The notes below the pieces were generated by a model, which had not been told where the DNA came from, did not search any database, and was given only the letters and a program-made list of their open reading frames with translations. DNA of 64,000 nucleotides from Aureibaculum algae (GTDB lineage Bacteria > Bacteroidota > Bacteroidia > Flavobacteriales > Flavobacteriaceae), in NCBI RefSeq assembly GCF_006065315.1, contig NZ_CP040749.1, positions 2,990,501 through 3,054,500 of the forward strand. Reading direction: 5' to 3'. The translations under genes were made by a program, and so were the position numbers. Positions 37,393 through 45,519 of the stretch are shown in pieces (the first letter of the stretch is position 1; the number at the start of each line of letters is the position of its first letter).

Positions 37393-37716
37393 TTACTTAT
37401 TCATAATTTTTTTTAACTTTTTCTCTTCCCATTTTTTGAGAAATGACAGTTTGAATTTATTGAGGTACAGTCCATAAATAAGTATTATTATACCCCATAA
37501 TACGGGCACTAATATTATGTTTATATTCAACCAATTTAAAAAATTATTATCCACATTATCGGTATGTGTTCGCACAAACGCTATGATGTTATTTTTAAAA
37601 TTAAGCCAAACTATAACAAAAATAATGTAAACAAAAACCTGCTGATAAAATTCTCTCAACCTAATTACATGCTCTAATGCATCTTCATGTTTTGTTGAAT
37701 TCATGTTTTTTTTCAT
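37393..37716 (-). CDS. Divergent 2TM-like protein
   Basis: 107 residues from the ATG at 37716; a longer frame opens with TTG at 37737 inside the next gene's end, and a second ATG is at 37704. Two predicted helices and the terminal LKKWEEKKLKKIMNK match the 2TM layout, but the GKDWE motif, the second-helix FFHG/HGM motif and the R-V-E-K-I-K-G-F-Y block are degenerate (RLREFYQQ remains). So it is a diverged paralogue. It overlaps or abuts its neighbour at 37728. Confidence 0.72.
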   Translation of the reverse strand: MKKNMNSTKHEDALEHVIRLREFYQQVFVYIIFVIVWLNFKNNIIAFVRTHTDNVDNNFLNWLNINIILVPVLWGIIILIYGLYLNKFKLSFLKKWEEKKLKKIMNK

Positions 37717-37727
37717 CTTAATAAAAT

Positions 37728-38042
37728 TTACTCCCAATGTTGGGTCTTTTTGTACTCCTTATTATCCCTATCCATATACTCTTTTATCTTTCGCTCTTCC
37801 CAATCTTTCCCCATAAAAGGGTTCCATTCAAGTGCTTTAAGGGCATGAAAGAATAAACCAATACCCCAACCAAAGGCAGCCCATAAAAACCAAGGGTATC
37901 GCCATCCATCAGTATAATAATTTAACCCTGCTAAAAAACCTATAAATATCAAATAGGAAAGTAAATGACTGTAAAATTTTTTAATTTTTTCTACTCGCTC
38001 TTTCGCTTTTATATATTTATTTTCGTTGTCTAAATTTTCCAT
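37728..38042 (-). CDS. 2TM-domain protein, close paralogue
   Basis: 104 residues. KYIKAKERVEKIKKFYSHLL, two membrane helices, AAFGWGIGLFFHALKALEW and the tail GKDWEERKIKEYM. It is the standalone copy most like the 2TM domain fused to the adjacent kinase (the same KAKERVEKIK block and GKDWE tail), which suggests local duplication. It lies 30 bases after the kinase gene on the same strand. Confidence 0.87.
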   Translation of the reverse strand: MENLDNENKYIKAKERVEKIKKFYSHLLSYLIFIGFLAGLNYYTDGWRYPWFLWAAFGWGIGLFFHALKALEWNPFMGKDWEERKIKEYMDRDNKEYKKTQHWE

Positions 38043-38072
38043 ACTAGTTAATTTTTATCTCATTAATCTGTT

Positions 38073-39401
38073 TTAGTCTTTGTTCATAAATTCTCTAATT
38101 TTACGGTCTTCCCAATCTTTACCTAAAAGCGGATTGTAACCATAAGCTTCCATACCATGCATTACAATTCCGAACCCCCAACCAAGCATAGGAAAAACGA
38201 TCCAAGGAAAACTTGTAGTTTTATAATTAAGATAAGCTAAACAAGGAATGATGATAACGTAAGAAATTAAATTACTATAAAACCCCTTTATTTTTTCTAC
38301 TCTTTCTTTTGCCTTTAAATAGCGTTTATCTTCTATATAATTTTCTTGTGTTTGCATAACTGAAATTTGTTTGGTTAACATGGGTAACTTTACAATAAAA
38401 GAACCCTCTGTTTTATTAATACTCACTTTACGATCGGTTACCAACTGATAGCGTTGCTGAATGTTGGACAGTCCTACTCCACTACTCTTTTTTAATACTT
38501 CTTTAATCTGTAAATTATTTTCAACTACCAATTGCCCACCTTCTTCGTAAATTTTTATAGTTAACGGATTCTTAGAATTTACAATATTGTGTTTTACTGC
38601 ATTTTCTAGTAACAATTGCAATGCTAAGGGTACCACTTTAGCTTCAGAATTATTCGCCTTCTCCGGAACGCTAAAAACAATACTATCTTCAAATCGCATT
38701 TTTAATAAACTCACATAGGTTTTAGCAAATTTTAATTCTTCATCTACACTTATAAGCTCTTTATTTTTCTGCTCTAACACATAGCGATATACTTTTGACA
38801 ATGCCGTTGTAAAGTCTTGAGCCGCATCTGGGTTTTCATCAATTAAACTCGTTAATACATTTAAACTATTGAATAAAAAATGTGGATCTAATTGGTTTTT
38901 TAAGGCATCAAATTGAGCTGAAGCGGTACCTGCAATAATTTTCTGTTCGGTAACTTTTTCCTTTTGAGATTTTTGATAAAAATAAACCGCATGAAAAAAA
39001 ATGCTAGCTACTACAGTAATGATTACACAAGTAAAATAGAACTTTCCATTACTTAACTCTTCCGTATAAAATTCTGTAAACCCCTCTCCATTTACAGCCA
39101 TTTCTTGAAACATCCTCAACAAAACAATAGCAATCATTGTCAACACGACACCTCCTAGACTACCAAAAAGCATTCTATATCGGCCATATTTTTTCCACTC
39201 AATCTTATTCAAATAACCAAAAAAGGTTGAATTTACAAAAGTCAAAACCAAAGAATACATTTGGTAATATCCGAAGGCAATTAATAGTTGATTATTAAAC
39301 GTAATTGAATACCCTGACAACACTCTAAAGATCATATCAATAATCATTATCAGGACACCAATTACAAACCCTATAAATATTACTTTTCTGTATTCAGACA
39401 T
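38073..39401 (-). CDS. LytS-type histidine kinase fused to a C-terminal 2TM domain
   Basis: 442 residues. N-terminal membrane region with about four helices (about 5-28, 38-63, 78-97, 120-141); His_kinase domain with phosphoacceptor H174 in KNQLDPHFLFNSLNVL; HATPase with LLLENAVKHNI and SGVGLSNIQQRYQ; then a complete 2TM module (360-442) with RYLKAKERVEKIKG, two helices, MLGWGFGIVMHGM and LLGKDWEDRKIREFM. The extra pair of helices after the ATPase domain means both ends are membrane-tethered, unusual for a histidine kinase. Homologous fusions are known by annotation in Flavobacteriia. It heads a unit with three 2TM genes and a LytTR regulator. Confidence 0.9.
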   Translation of the reverse strand: MSEYRKVIFIGFVIGVLIMIIDMIFRVLSGYSITFNNQLLIAFGYYQMYSLVLTFVNSTFFGYLNKIEWKKYGRYRMLFGSLGGVVLTMIAIVLLRMFQEMAVNGEGFTEFYTEELSNGKFYFTCVIITVVASIFFHAVYFYQKSQKEKVTEQKIIAGTASAQFDALKNQLDPHFLFNSLNVLTSLIDENPDAAQDFTTALSKVYRYVLEQKNKELISVDEELKFAKTYVSLLKMRFEDSIVFSVPEKANNSEAKVVPLALQLLLENAVKHNIVNSKNPLTIKIYEEGGQLVVENNLQIKEVLKKSSGVGLSNIQQRYQLVTDRKVSINKTEGSFIVKLPMLTKQISVMQTQENYIEDKRYLKAKERVEKIKGFYSNLISYVIIIPCLAYLNYKTTSFPWIVFPMLGWGFGIVMHGMEAYGYNPLLGKDWEDRKIREFMNKD

Positions 39402-39493
39402 CTCTTATCTTTCTAATTAATTCTAATAACTATCCTTATTTTTACTGTAGCCAAGTTTCTTTAATAAGATTATAGTTCGTCTTTGGCACATTC

Positions 39494-40516
39494 TTAAAAT
39501 TTAATAGTTAAATCTAATGATTTATTTTCAACTGTAAATTTAGCAATATCAAAAGTAGGAGGTCCCATTAAAACAGGATTGTTAGTCATACCCCAATCTT
39601 CTTTTGGCATTCCGTTTTCATCATAATCAAGTGCATCGTTATTATTACCATCATGATAACAAATAATAGCATATTCACCAGGAGCTACATTATTTAACTC
39701 AATTGAGGCTGCACCATCTTTTATTTTAGCTACTTGACCATCTAAAGGAGTTTTCATAAAGGTAGCTTTATCATATAAAGCAAAACGTAAGACTCCTTTA
39801 TCACTAGTAACATTTGGCACGTTTACAGTAAGGATTATCCCTTCTACTTTTTCTGTAACTTCTTGGTCAACTTCTTCGGCAGCTTCATCATCACTTCCAC
39901 ACTCTTTTAACACGCCTACTACCCATTCTTTACCCCAATTTGGGTGAAATTTTGAAGCGGGTTTAAAATTATCATACAATGCGATGGTTGCTTTTAGTCT
40001 TTTACAATAGGGACTTAAGTCTTGATTAAAATAACGAGCTCCACCCATTTCAAATTCTACTAAACCACTATGTGCTCTCGGGTTACTTTTATCTAAAGCT
40101 ATAGCTTTTTGATAAAATGCTATTGTTTCCGGAGATAAACTAGCTCCATTAGTCATCGGATCCATTACTATTTTAGCCACATTAATAAATGCTTTTAATA
40201 CATAAATTTCTGAATTGTCTGGTGAAATAGCGGCTGCCTTATCAGCAAATTCTTCTGCTGCTTTAATTTCTACGGCTACCTTTTTTTTATCTGCCATCTG
40301 AAAGGTAGTTCTTGCTTTAAGCAACGCCAAATTGTAGTATGGCAACCAATTATCGGTTTCTACTTGAGCAATGCGTTCAAATGCATTGGCAGCTTCATCA
40401 TTTTTATTTTGGGCCATTAATGTAAAGGCTTTTTGCATGCCTTGTTCAAATTTTGTTTGTGATGCTATCACTTGACTTACTAAGAAAATTACGAGTACTG
40501 TTACGAGTCTGATCAT
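39494..40516 (-). CDS. TPR/DUF2141 secreted protein
   Basis: 340 residues. Signal peptide to about residue 19, TPR-like helical repeats (about 22-215; AFTLMAQNKNDEAANAFERI and later AIALDKSNPRAH), an acidic linker (DEAAEEVDQEVTEKVE) and a DUF2141 beta domain (about 228-340) with GVLRFALYDKATF and EYAIICYHDGNNNDALDYDENG, a D/N-rich turn that looks calcium-like. The fusion is unusual in my experience but both parts are clear. It is divergent from the S41 peptidase gene and lies upstream of the kinase operon on the same strand. Role unknown, likely periplasmic. Confidence 0.83.
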   Translation of the reverse strand: MIRLVTVLVIFLVSQVIASQTKFEQGMQKAFTLMAQNKNDEAANAFERIAQVETDNWLPYYNLALLKARTTFQMADKKKVAVEIKAAEEFADKAAAISPDNSEIYVLKAFINVAKIVMDPMTNGASLSPETIAFYQKAIALDKSNPRAHSGLVEFEMGGARYFNQDLSPYCKRLKATIALYDNFKPASKFHPNWGKEWVVGVLKECGSDDEAAEEVDQEVTEKVEGIILTVNVPNVTSDKGVLRFALYDKATFMKTPLDGQVAKIKDGAASIELNNVAPGEYAIICYHDGNNNDALDYDENGMPKEDWGMTNNPVLMGPPTFDIAKFTVENKSLDLTIKF

Positions 40517-40715
40517 GATTGTTTGATTTTAGTTATTAATTACCCTTCAAAAGTCCATAAAAAGAAAGGTGTTAAAAAAAAGTAATGACCCAATTGTATT
40601 TTTTTAAGGATGAATTGTTAAATTAGATGTAGAATTTGAAAGTATGAAGTTCGTTTATTGATACTAAAGTCACCTCAGTATTAAAAGGACTTCATATAAA
40701 ACAATTACATCCAAT

Positions 40716-42356
40716 TTGAAAAGAACACTATTTCTACTATTCACATTTTCCATAACTTTAAGTAGTTGTGGTCATAGCAATTCTATAGAAACTGAAAAAC
40801 TTGCAACAACAGCAAAAATATGGGGTTTTTTAAAATACTATCATCCAGAAGTAGCTACAGGTAAATTCAATTGGGACAAGCAATTATTTGAAATTTTACC
40901 TAAGGTTTCAACGGCTAAAAACAAACAGGAACTTTCTAAAATCTATCTAGAATGGATTAATGCATTAGGGAAAGTAGACATGTGCAACACATGTACTACA
41001 AAAGAGAATAAAAATTATTTTGGCAAAAATTTTGACCTAGCATGGATTAAGGACACCACACTTTTCTCTAAAGAATTAATTGCAAAACTCAAGTTTATCG
41101 AAAAAAATAGGTTTCAAGGCGAGCATCATTACGTTTCTGTAGGAAGAGCAGGTAATGTCATAATTGAGAATGAGCCACATTACAAAAATTTTAGTTGGGA
41201 AAACAAAAATTTAAGATTATTGTCCTTATTTAGATATTGGAACTACATCGAATATTTTTTTCCGTATAAGTACCAAACAGATAAAGATTGGGATATGGTT
41301 TTAAAGGAATCCATTCCAAATTTCTACAATTCAAAAACGGAAACTGACTACCATGTTGCTTTGCTTGAATTAATAGTAAATATTAACGACAGCCATGGTG
41401 ATTTTTGGACAGACTTGACAGTTAAACATTTTGGTGAATATAGGCTTCCTGCCAAATTTAAAATCATAGACAATAAAGTTATTATAACTGGCTTCTATGA
41501 AGTAGAAATAGCCAAAGAAAATGATTTACAAATTGGGGATGTAATACTTAAAGTGGATGGAAAAAAGATAAAAGACTTATTAACCATACGCGATAAATAC
41601 ATTAGTGGATCCAATACTTCTGTGAAGTTGAGAAATGCAAAAGGGAAACTACTCAGTGGTTCAAAGGAAACCGTTACAATTACTTTTGAAAGAAACAATA
41701 TTATTCAAGAAAAAAACATAAAACGTCATCCATATTATGCATTAAAAATCGAAAAATCAATAGATGATACATGGAAAATTTTTAAGAATAATATTGGCTA
41801 TGTTAATATGGGGCAACTTGAAAAGGATGATGTCAAATTGGTCATGGACACCTTAGCCGGCACCAAAGCGATTATCTTTGATATTCGAAATTATCCGAAG
41901 GGTACCATGTATCCAATTTTAGAATATCTACATAAAAAACCTAAAGTGTTTGCAAAATTTACCAAACCTGATTTATCCTATATTGGTAAATTCAATTGGG
42001 CAGAAACATATACTTGTGGGCGAGAGAACCCTCACTCATATTCGGGCAAAGTTATTTTGTTAGTTAATGAAACTACCCAAAGTCACGCAGAATTTACAGC
42101 AATGGGACTGCAAACGGCCGAAAATGCTATAACAATTGGTAGTCAAACCTCTGGTGCAGACGGAAATATAAGCATGGTCCGTATAATCGACAACTTATAT
42201 ACCGTATTTTCTGGAATTGGAGTTTTTTACCCGAATGGTAAAGAAACACAAAGAATAGGAATCGTTCCAGACATCAATGTTCTACCGACAATTGAAGGTG
42301 TAAAAAAGGCTCAAGATGAAGTTTTGGAAAAGGCCTTAGAAGTAGCATTGGAATAA
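40716..42356 (+). CDS. S41-family peptidase, lipoprotein
   Basis: 546 residues, read from a TTG start: MKRTLFLLF begins a lipoprotein signal with lipobox LSSC (Cys18) and there is no other start that keeps it. A PDZ-like segment (IAKENDLQIGDVILKVDGKKIKDL, quoted in two parts: AKENDLQIGDVIL and KVDGKKIKDL) precedes the peptidase core, with nucleophile S456 in ETTQSHAEFTA and GSQTSGADGNISM. It is a C-terminal-processing-type or tricorn-like protease at the outer or inner membrane. It stands alone between two divergent/convergent genes. Confidence 0.88.
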   Translation: MKRTLFLLFTFSITLSSCGHSNSIETEKLATTAKIWGFLKYYHPEVATGKFNWDKQLFEILPKVSTAKNKQELSKIYLEWINALGKVDMCNTCTTKENKNYFGKNFDLAWIKDTTLFSKELIAKLKFIEKNRFQGEHHYVSVGRAGNVIIENEPHYKNFSWENKNLRLLSLFRYWNYIEYFFPYKYQTDKDWDMVLKESIPNFYNSKTETDYHVALLELIVNINDSHGDFWTDLTVKHFGEYRLPAKFKIIDNKVIITGFYEVEIAKENDLQIGDVILKVDGKKIKDLLTIRDKYISGSNTSVKLRNAKGKLLSGSKETVTITFERNNIIQEKNIKRHPYYALKIEKSIDDTWKIFKNNIGYVNMGQLEKDDVKLVMDTLAGTKAIIFDIRNYPKGTMYPILEYLHKKPKVFAKFTKPDLSYIGKFNWAETYTCGRENPHSYSGKVILLVNETTQSHAEFTAMGLQTAENAITIGSQTSGADGNISMVRIIDNLYTVFSGIGVFYPNGKETQRIGIVPDINVLPTIEGVKKAQDEVLEKALEVALE

Positions 42357-42506
42357 TTACTATTTTCAACAATACTTATCCTGTTAATTTTTGCGTAGGT
42401 ATCGTTCAAAAACAAATGAAAAACGCGACCATTTATTAAATTGCATACATAAAATAGAGTTCAAAATGGATGTAACTATAAAACCCGAGCGTCAAAATAT
42501 TTTCTC

Positions 42507-43223
42507 TTAGTTACGCAATTTTTCTACTTCAGAAAAGGTCGCCCTATACTTCCGTAAATTTTGTTTTACAATATGTTTAGACTCTGATGACAACTCGTTT
42601 AAAATATCCATTCCTTTAGCTTGTTTCCCATTATCTAGTAATAATTTGGCATAGGCCAACCGCTCTTCATAATTGGTAAAACTACTATTAATTTGCTCTA
42701 ATTGTGATTCTGCTTCATTAAATCTACCTACTTTTACCAAAGCCTTTCCATATAAAAATTGTGTATGCGACTTTTTAAATTCACCATGGCTTTCAATATT
42801 TTCTGCATACATTATCACTTTTTTATAATTGTTTACCTTATCATATGCTCTAACCAATTGCTGTTGCGTATAAAAATCATTTTGAAATCTACCTTCTAAC
42901 GCTGAATCATACTGTTTAATAGCATTTTCAAAGTCATTTATTTCAAAATAGGCATCTGCCAAGTCTATCTTGTTTTGAAAAGTATCAGAAAATTCCAGTT
43001 TTGCTAGTAAGTCTTTTACTTTTTTGGTAGGGTTGATTATTGCAGTAATTCCTTCAGTAATTAACTCAGCATCACGTTTGTTATATACTTGTGTTATTAA
43101 GTAAACGATGCTGCCCAATACAGGAACAAAAAGAATAATAAAAATCCAATAGTATTGGTTTTTATTTTTAAGTAAATGATAAATACAAAAAATTTGTAAA
43201 GCAACAATTATGTAATAAAACAT
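42507..43223 (-). CDS. Membrane-anchored TPR protein
   Basis: 238 residues. Two N-terminal membrane helices (about 2-18 and 26-46; YYWIFIILFVPVLGSIVYLI resembles the PLDc_N-type membrane segment), then TPR repeats (about 85-230), e.g. LADAYFEINDFENAIKQYD and LYGKALVKVGRFNEAESQLE. It probably scaffolds proteins at the membrane. No partner is visible. About 150 bases before it and 204 after hold no gene or clear signal. Confidence 0.83.
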   Translation of the reverse strand: MFYYIIVALQIFCIYHLLKNKNQYYWIFIILFVPVLGSIVYLITQVYNKRDAELITEGITAIINPTKKVKDLLAKLEFSDTFQNKIDLADAYFEINDFENAIKQYDSALEGRFQNDFYTQQQLVRAYDKVNNYKKVIMYAENIESHGEFKKSHTQFLYGKALVKVGRFNEAESQLEQINSSFTNYEERLAYAKLLLDNGKQAKGMDILNELSSESKHIVKQNLRKYRATFSEVEKLRN

Positions 43224-43427
43224 GAATTAAGATTATAGATGCAAATTAATAAAACAAAAAGGATAAACCATTAAATAATTAAGTCCATTTGATATACTTA
43301 GTCATGACGCAAAAAATTGGTTTAAAAACATTTTAAAGCGTAATTTCTTATCATACATCAATGCACAGATTTTTTTTTCTAAGTTATTTTGTATTAAATA
43401 AATTATTAACATATAAAATATAATAAA

Positions 43428-43937
43428 ATGAATTGGAAAATAGATAACACGCATTCAGAAATTACATTCAAAGTAAAGCATATGATGATTTCAACAGTAA
43501 CAGGTTATTTTGAAAATTTTGACGCAACTATTAATACAAATGATGAAAGCTTCGAAAACGCATCTGTAGAATTTAATGCCAAAATAGATTCTATTAACAC
43601 AAAAAATAAAGATAGAGATACACATCTTAAATCTGATGATTTTTTCAATTCGGAAAAATTTCCAGAAATGAAATTTATTTCCAAATCTTTTAACGGACAA
43701 CAATTAATTGGTGATTTAACTATAAAAGATGTTACGAAAACAGTTCAATTAGATGTTGATTTTAATGGTATTGCAGTTGACCCTTATGGACAAACAAAAG
43801 CAGGTTTTGAAATAAGTGGAAACATTAATAGAAAGGATTATAATCTAACTTGGAATGCCGTTACAGAGGCAGGAAATATAGTCGTTTCTGACAAAGTTAA
43901 AATAGTAATTGATGCACAATTCATAAAACAAGCCTAA
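43428..43937 (+). CDS. YceI-family lipocalin-like protein
   Basis: 169 residues, the full length of the family without a signal peptide: WKIDNTHSEITFKVKHMMIST at the start, LKSDDFFNSEKFPEMKFISKS and TIKDVTKTVQLDVDFNG, and a final NRKDYNLTWNA strand. YceI proteins form a beta-barrel that binds isoprenoid-like lipids. Absence of a signal suggests cytoplasmic location or that the start is upstream; no upstream start extends it. A strong terminator follows. Confidence 0.92.
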   Translation: MNWKIDNTHSEITFKVKHMMISTVTGYFENFDATINTNDESFENASVEFNAKIDSINTKNKDRDTHLKSDDFFNSEKFPEMKFISKSFNGQQLIGDLTIKDVTKTVQLDVDFNGIAVDPYGQTKAGFEISGNINRKDYNLTWNAVTEAGNIVVSDKVKIVIDAQFIKQA

Positions 43938-43994
43938 GATTTATATTAAAAAATTTGTAGTTTTTGATTTACTGCAATAAGCCATAAAAACAAT

Positions 43995-44022
43995 AACGGT
44001 TTGAGTCTCTACTCAAACCGTT
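43995..44022 (+). terminator. Terminator after the YceI gene
   Basis: AACGGTTTGAG (43995-44005), loop TCTCTA, CTCAAACCGTT (44012-44022), perfect 11-base stem, followed by TTGTATTT. About 58 bases after the stop. Confidence 0.85.
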
Positions 44023-44113
44023 TTGTATTTAATTAAGTATATTGTTATGCGAAAATCAGACCTTTATAAGCTGCTATTGGTTTTATACAAAAACGTTGTG
44101 ACTAAATTCCAAA

Positions 44114-44725
44114 ATGAAAAAGATAATCTACATAATAAGTGCTTTTTTATTAACAAGTTGCTTTTCTGAAAGTAACAATACTTTAAGTTCTGATAATTTA
44201 ATTAATGAAACATTTAATAAATCAGAAATTAAAGATTTACAGCATATTTTGAACTTTTTTAATAATGAAATTTGTAATTCAAAATTTGAGAACATGAATA
44301 AATGTTATCTTAATTATTGTTTAGAAATTAATACACAAATTAAAAAAACTGGCACTTTCAATTCTAATCTAAACTTTGAAAAACAACGAGAATTATATAG
44401 TAAAATTGATAATAATACTTTCAATGAAATATGGGTTTTTGAAAAAAGTTTACCACTTAATAAAAGAAAAGATACTTTGAAATATCTTGATTTAAATTAC
44501 GAAGGAAAATATAGAAATTTTATAAATGAATATGGAAAAGAAAATATAGAAATTAAAAAATATGCTGAAAGTTACAATGTCTCTGCATGCTTATCACCTT
44601 CTATGTTTGCTGAAATGACTGAAAACTATGAATTATTTAAAATTATCAAACTAAAAACTAAATTGGTTATAGCAATACATTATTTGACATTGAATGATCA
44701 AAATTGGAGGAATGAAAAATATTAA
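44114..44725 (+). CDS. Lipoprotein of unknown function
   Basis: 203 residues with lipobox LLTSC (Cys16). The mature part is mostly helical and rich in Asn, Lys and Glu, with several Cys residues (ICNSKFENMNKCYLNYC). I do not recognise the family. It lies 60 bases before a hexapeptide transferase on the same strand. Very AT-rich codons, as in the neighbours. Confidence 0.7.
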   Translation: MKKIIYIISAFLLTSCFSESNNTLSSDNLINETFNKSEIKDLQHILNFFNNEICNSKFENMNKCYLNYCLEINTQIKKTGTFNSNLNFEKQRELYSKIDNNTFNEIWVFEKSLPLNKRKDTLKYLDLNYEGKYRNFINEYGKENIEIKKYAESYNVSACLSPSMFAEMTENYELFKIIKLKTKLVIAIHYLTLNDQNWRNEKY

Positions 44726-44785
44726 TACAGTGACTATGCACATGCATTACAGCTATTTAACCGATCGGCAAAAAATAAAAAATAT

Positions 44786-45397
44786 ATGATTGACATCAAA
44801 GATTTTATCTCAAATATCCCATCCTTTCTTCTCCTAGAAAAATATACTTCTCCTTGGAGTATAACCAAAGACATAAAAGAAATAATTAAAGCAATTATAC
44901 CAAATCTTGGAGAGGATTTTAATGTTGAAAATGGAATAGCTATTCATAAGTCTGCAATTTTAGAACAAGGTATTACCTTAAAAGGTCCAATAATTATAAT
45001 GGACAACTGTCAAATTGGTGCTCATGCCTATTTTAGAGAAGGTGTTTTTTTGGATAGTTCGGTAAAAATTGGACCTAACTCAGAAATAAAAAATAGTTTG
45101 ATATTTTCTAATACTGCCATTGCTCATTTAAACTATATCGGAAATAGTATTATTGGTAGCAATGTAAATTTTGAAGCAGGTTCAATCGCTGCAAATCACT
45201 ACAATGAAAGAACAGACAAAAGGATTTATGTAAGTTTCCACAACAAAATAATTGATACAGGATTGGAAAAATTCGGAGCTCTAGTAGGAGATAATTCTAG
45301 AATTGGTGCCAATGGAGTTTTGTCTCCTGGAACATTATTAGAAAAGGACTCAATTGTAAAGAGACTCGAATTAATTGAACAATGTAAAGAAAAATAA
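44786..45397 (+). CDS. LpxA-family hexapeptide-repeat transferase
   Basis: 203 residues. An alpha-helical N-terminal section is followed by a left-handed beta helix with hexapeptide I/V/L-G-x4 repeats (residues about 45-175): VNFEAGSIAANHYNE resembles the acetyl-CoA-binding GSITANYDG-like loop of GlmU and sugar-nucleotide acetyltransferases. It lacks a nucleotidyltransferase domain. It is probably an acyl- or acetyltransferase; substrate unknown. No sugar operon nearby. Confidence 0.85.
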   Translation: MIDIKDFISNIPSFLLLEKYTSPWSITKDIKEIIKAIIPNLGEDFNVENGIAIHKSAILEQGITLKGPIIIMDNCQIGAHAYFREGVFLDSSVKIGPNSEIKNSLIFSNTAIAHLNYIGNSIIGSNVNFEAGSIAANHYNERTDKRIYVSFHNKIIDTGLEKFGALVGDNSRIGANGVLSPGTLLEKDSIVKRLELIEQCKEK

Positions 45398-45519
45398 AAA
45401 CGGCAACAGCAGAAGCTAAAATTTATTGTGGCAAAATTTTCTGTAAGAAATTGAAATCTTTAATACATCGCTTGCTATTGATAGAAAAGTCATACCACAA
45501 TTAAACCGTAAAACGATCC

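Noticed and set aside
42357-42506. Small gene or regulatory RNA in the 150-base gap after the S41 peptidase
   Set aside because: No start with a meaningful frame and no clear hairpin.
44726-45519. Mobile-element remnants around the hexapeptide transferase
   Set aside because: No transposase fragment or terminal repeats seen; the gaps are short and AT-rich.
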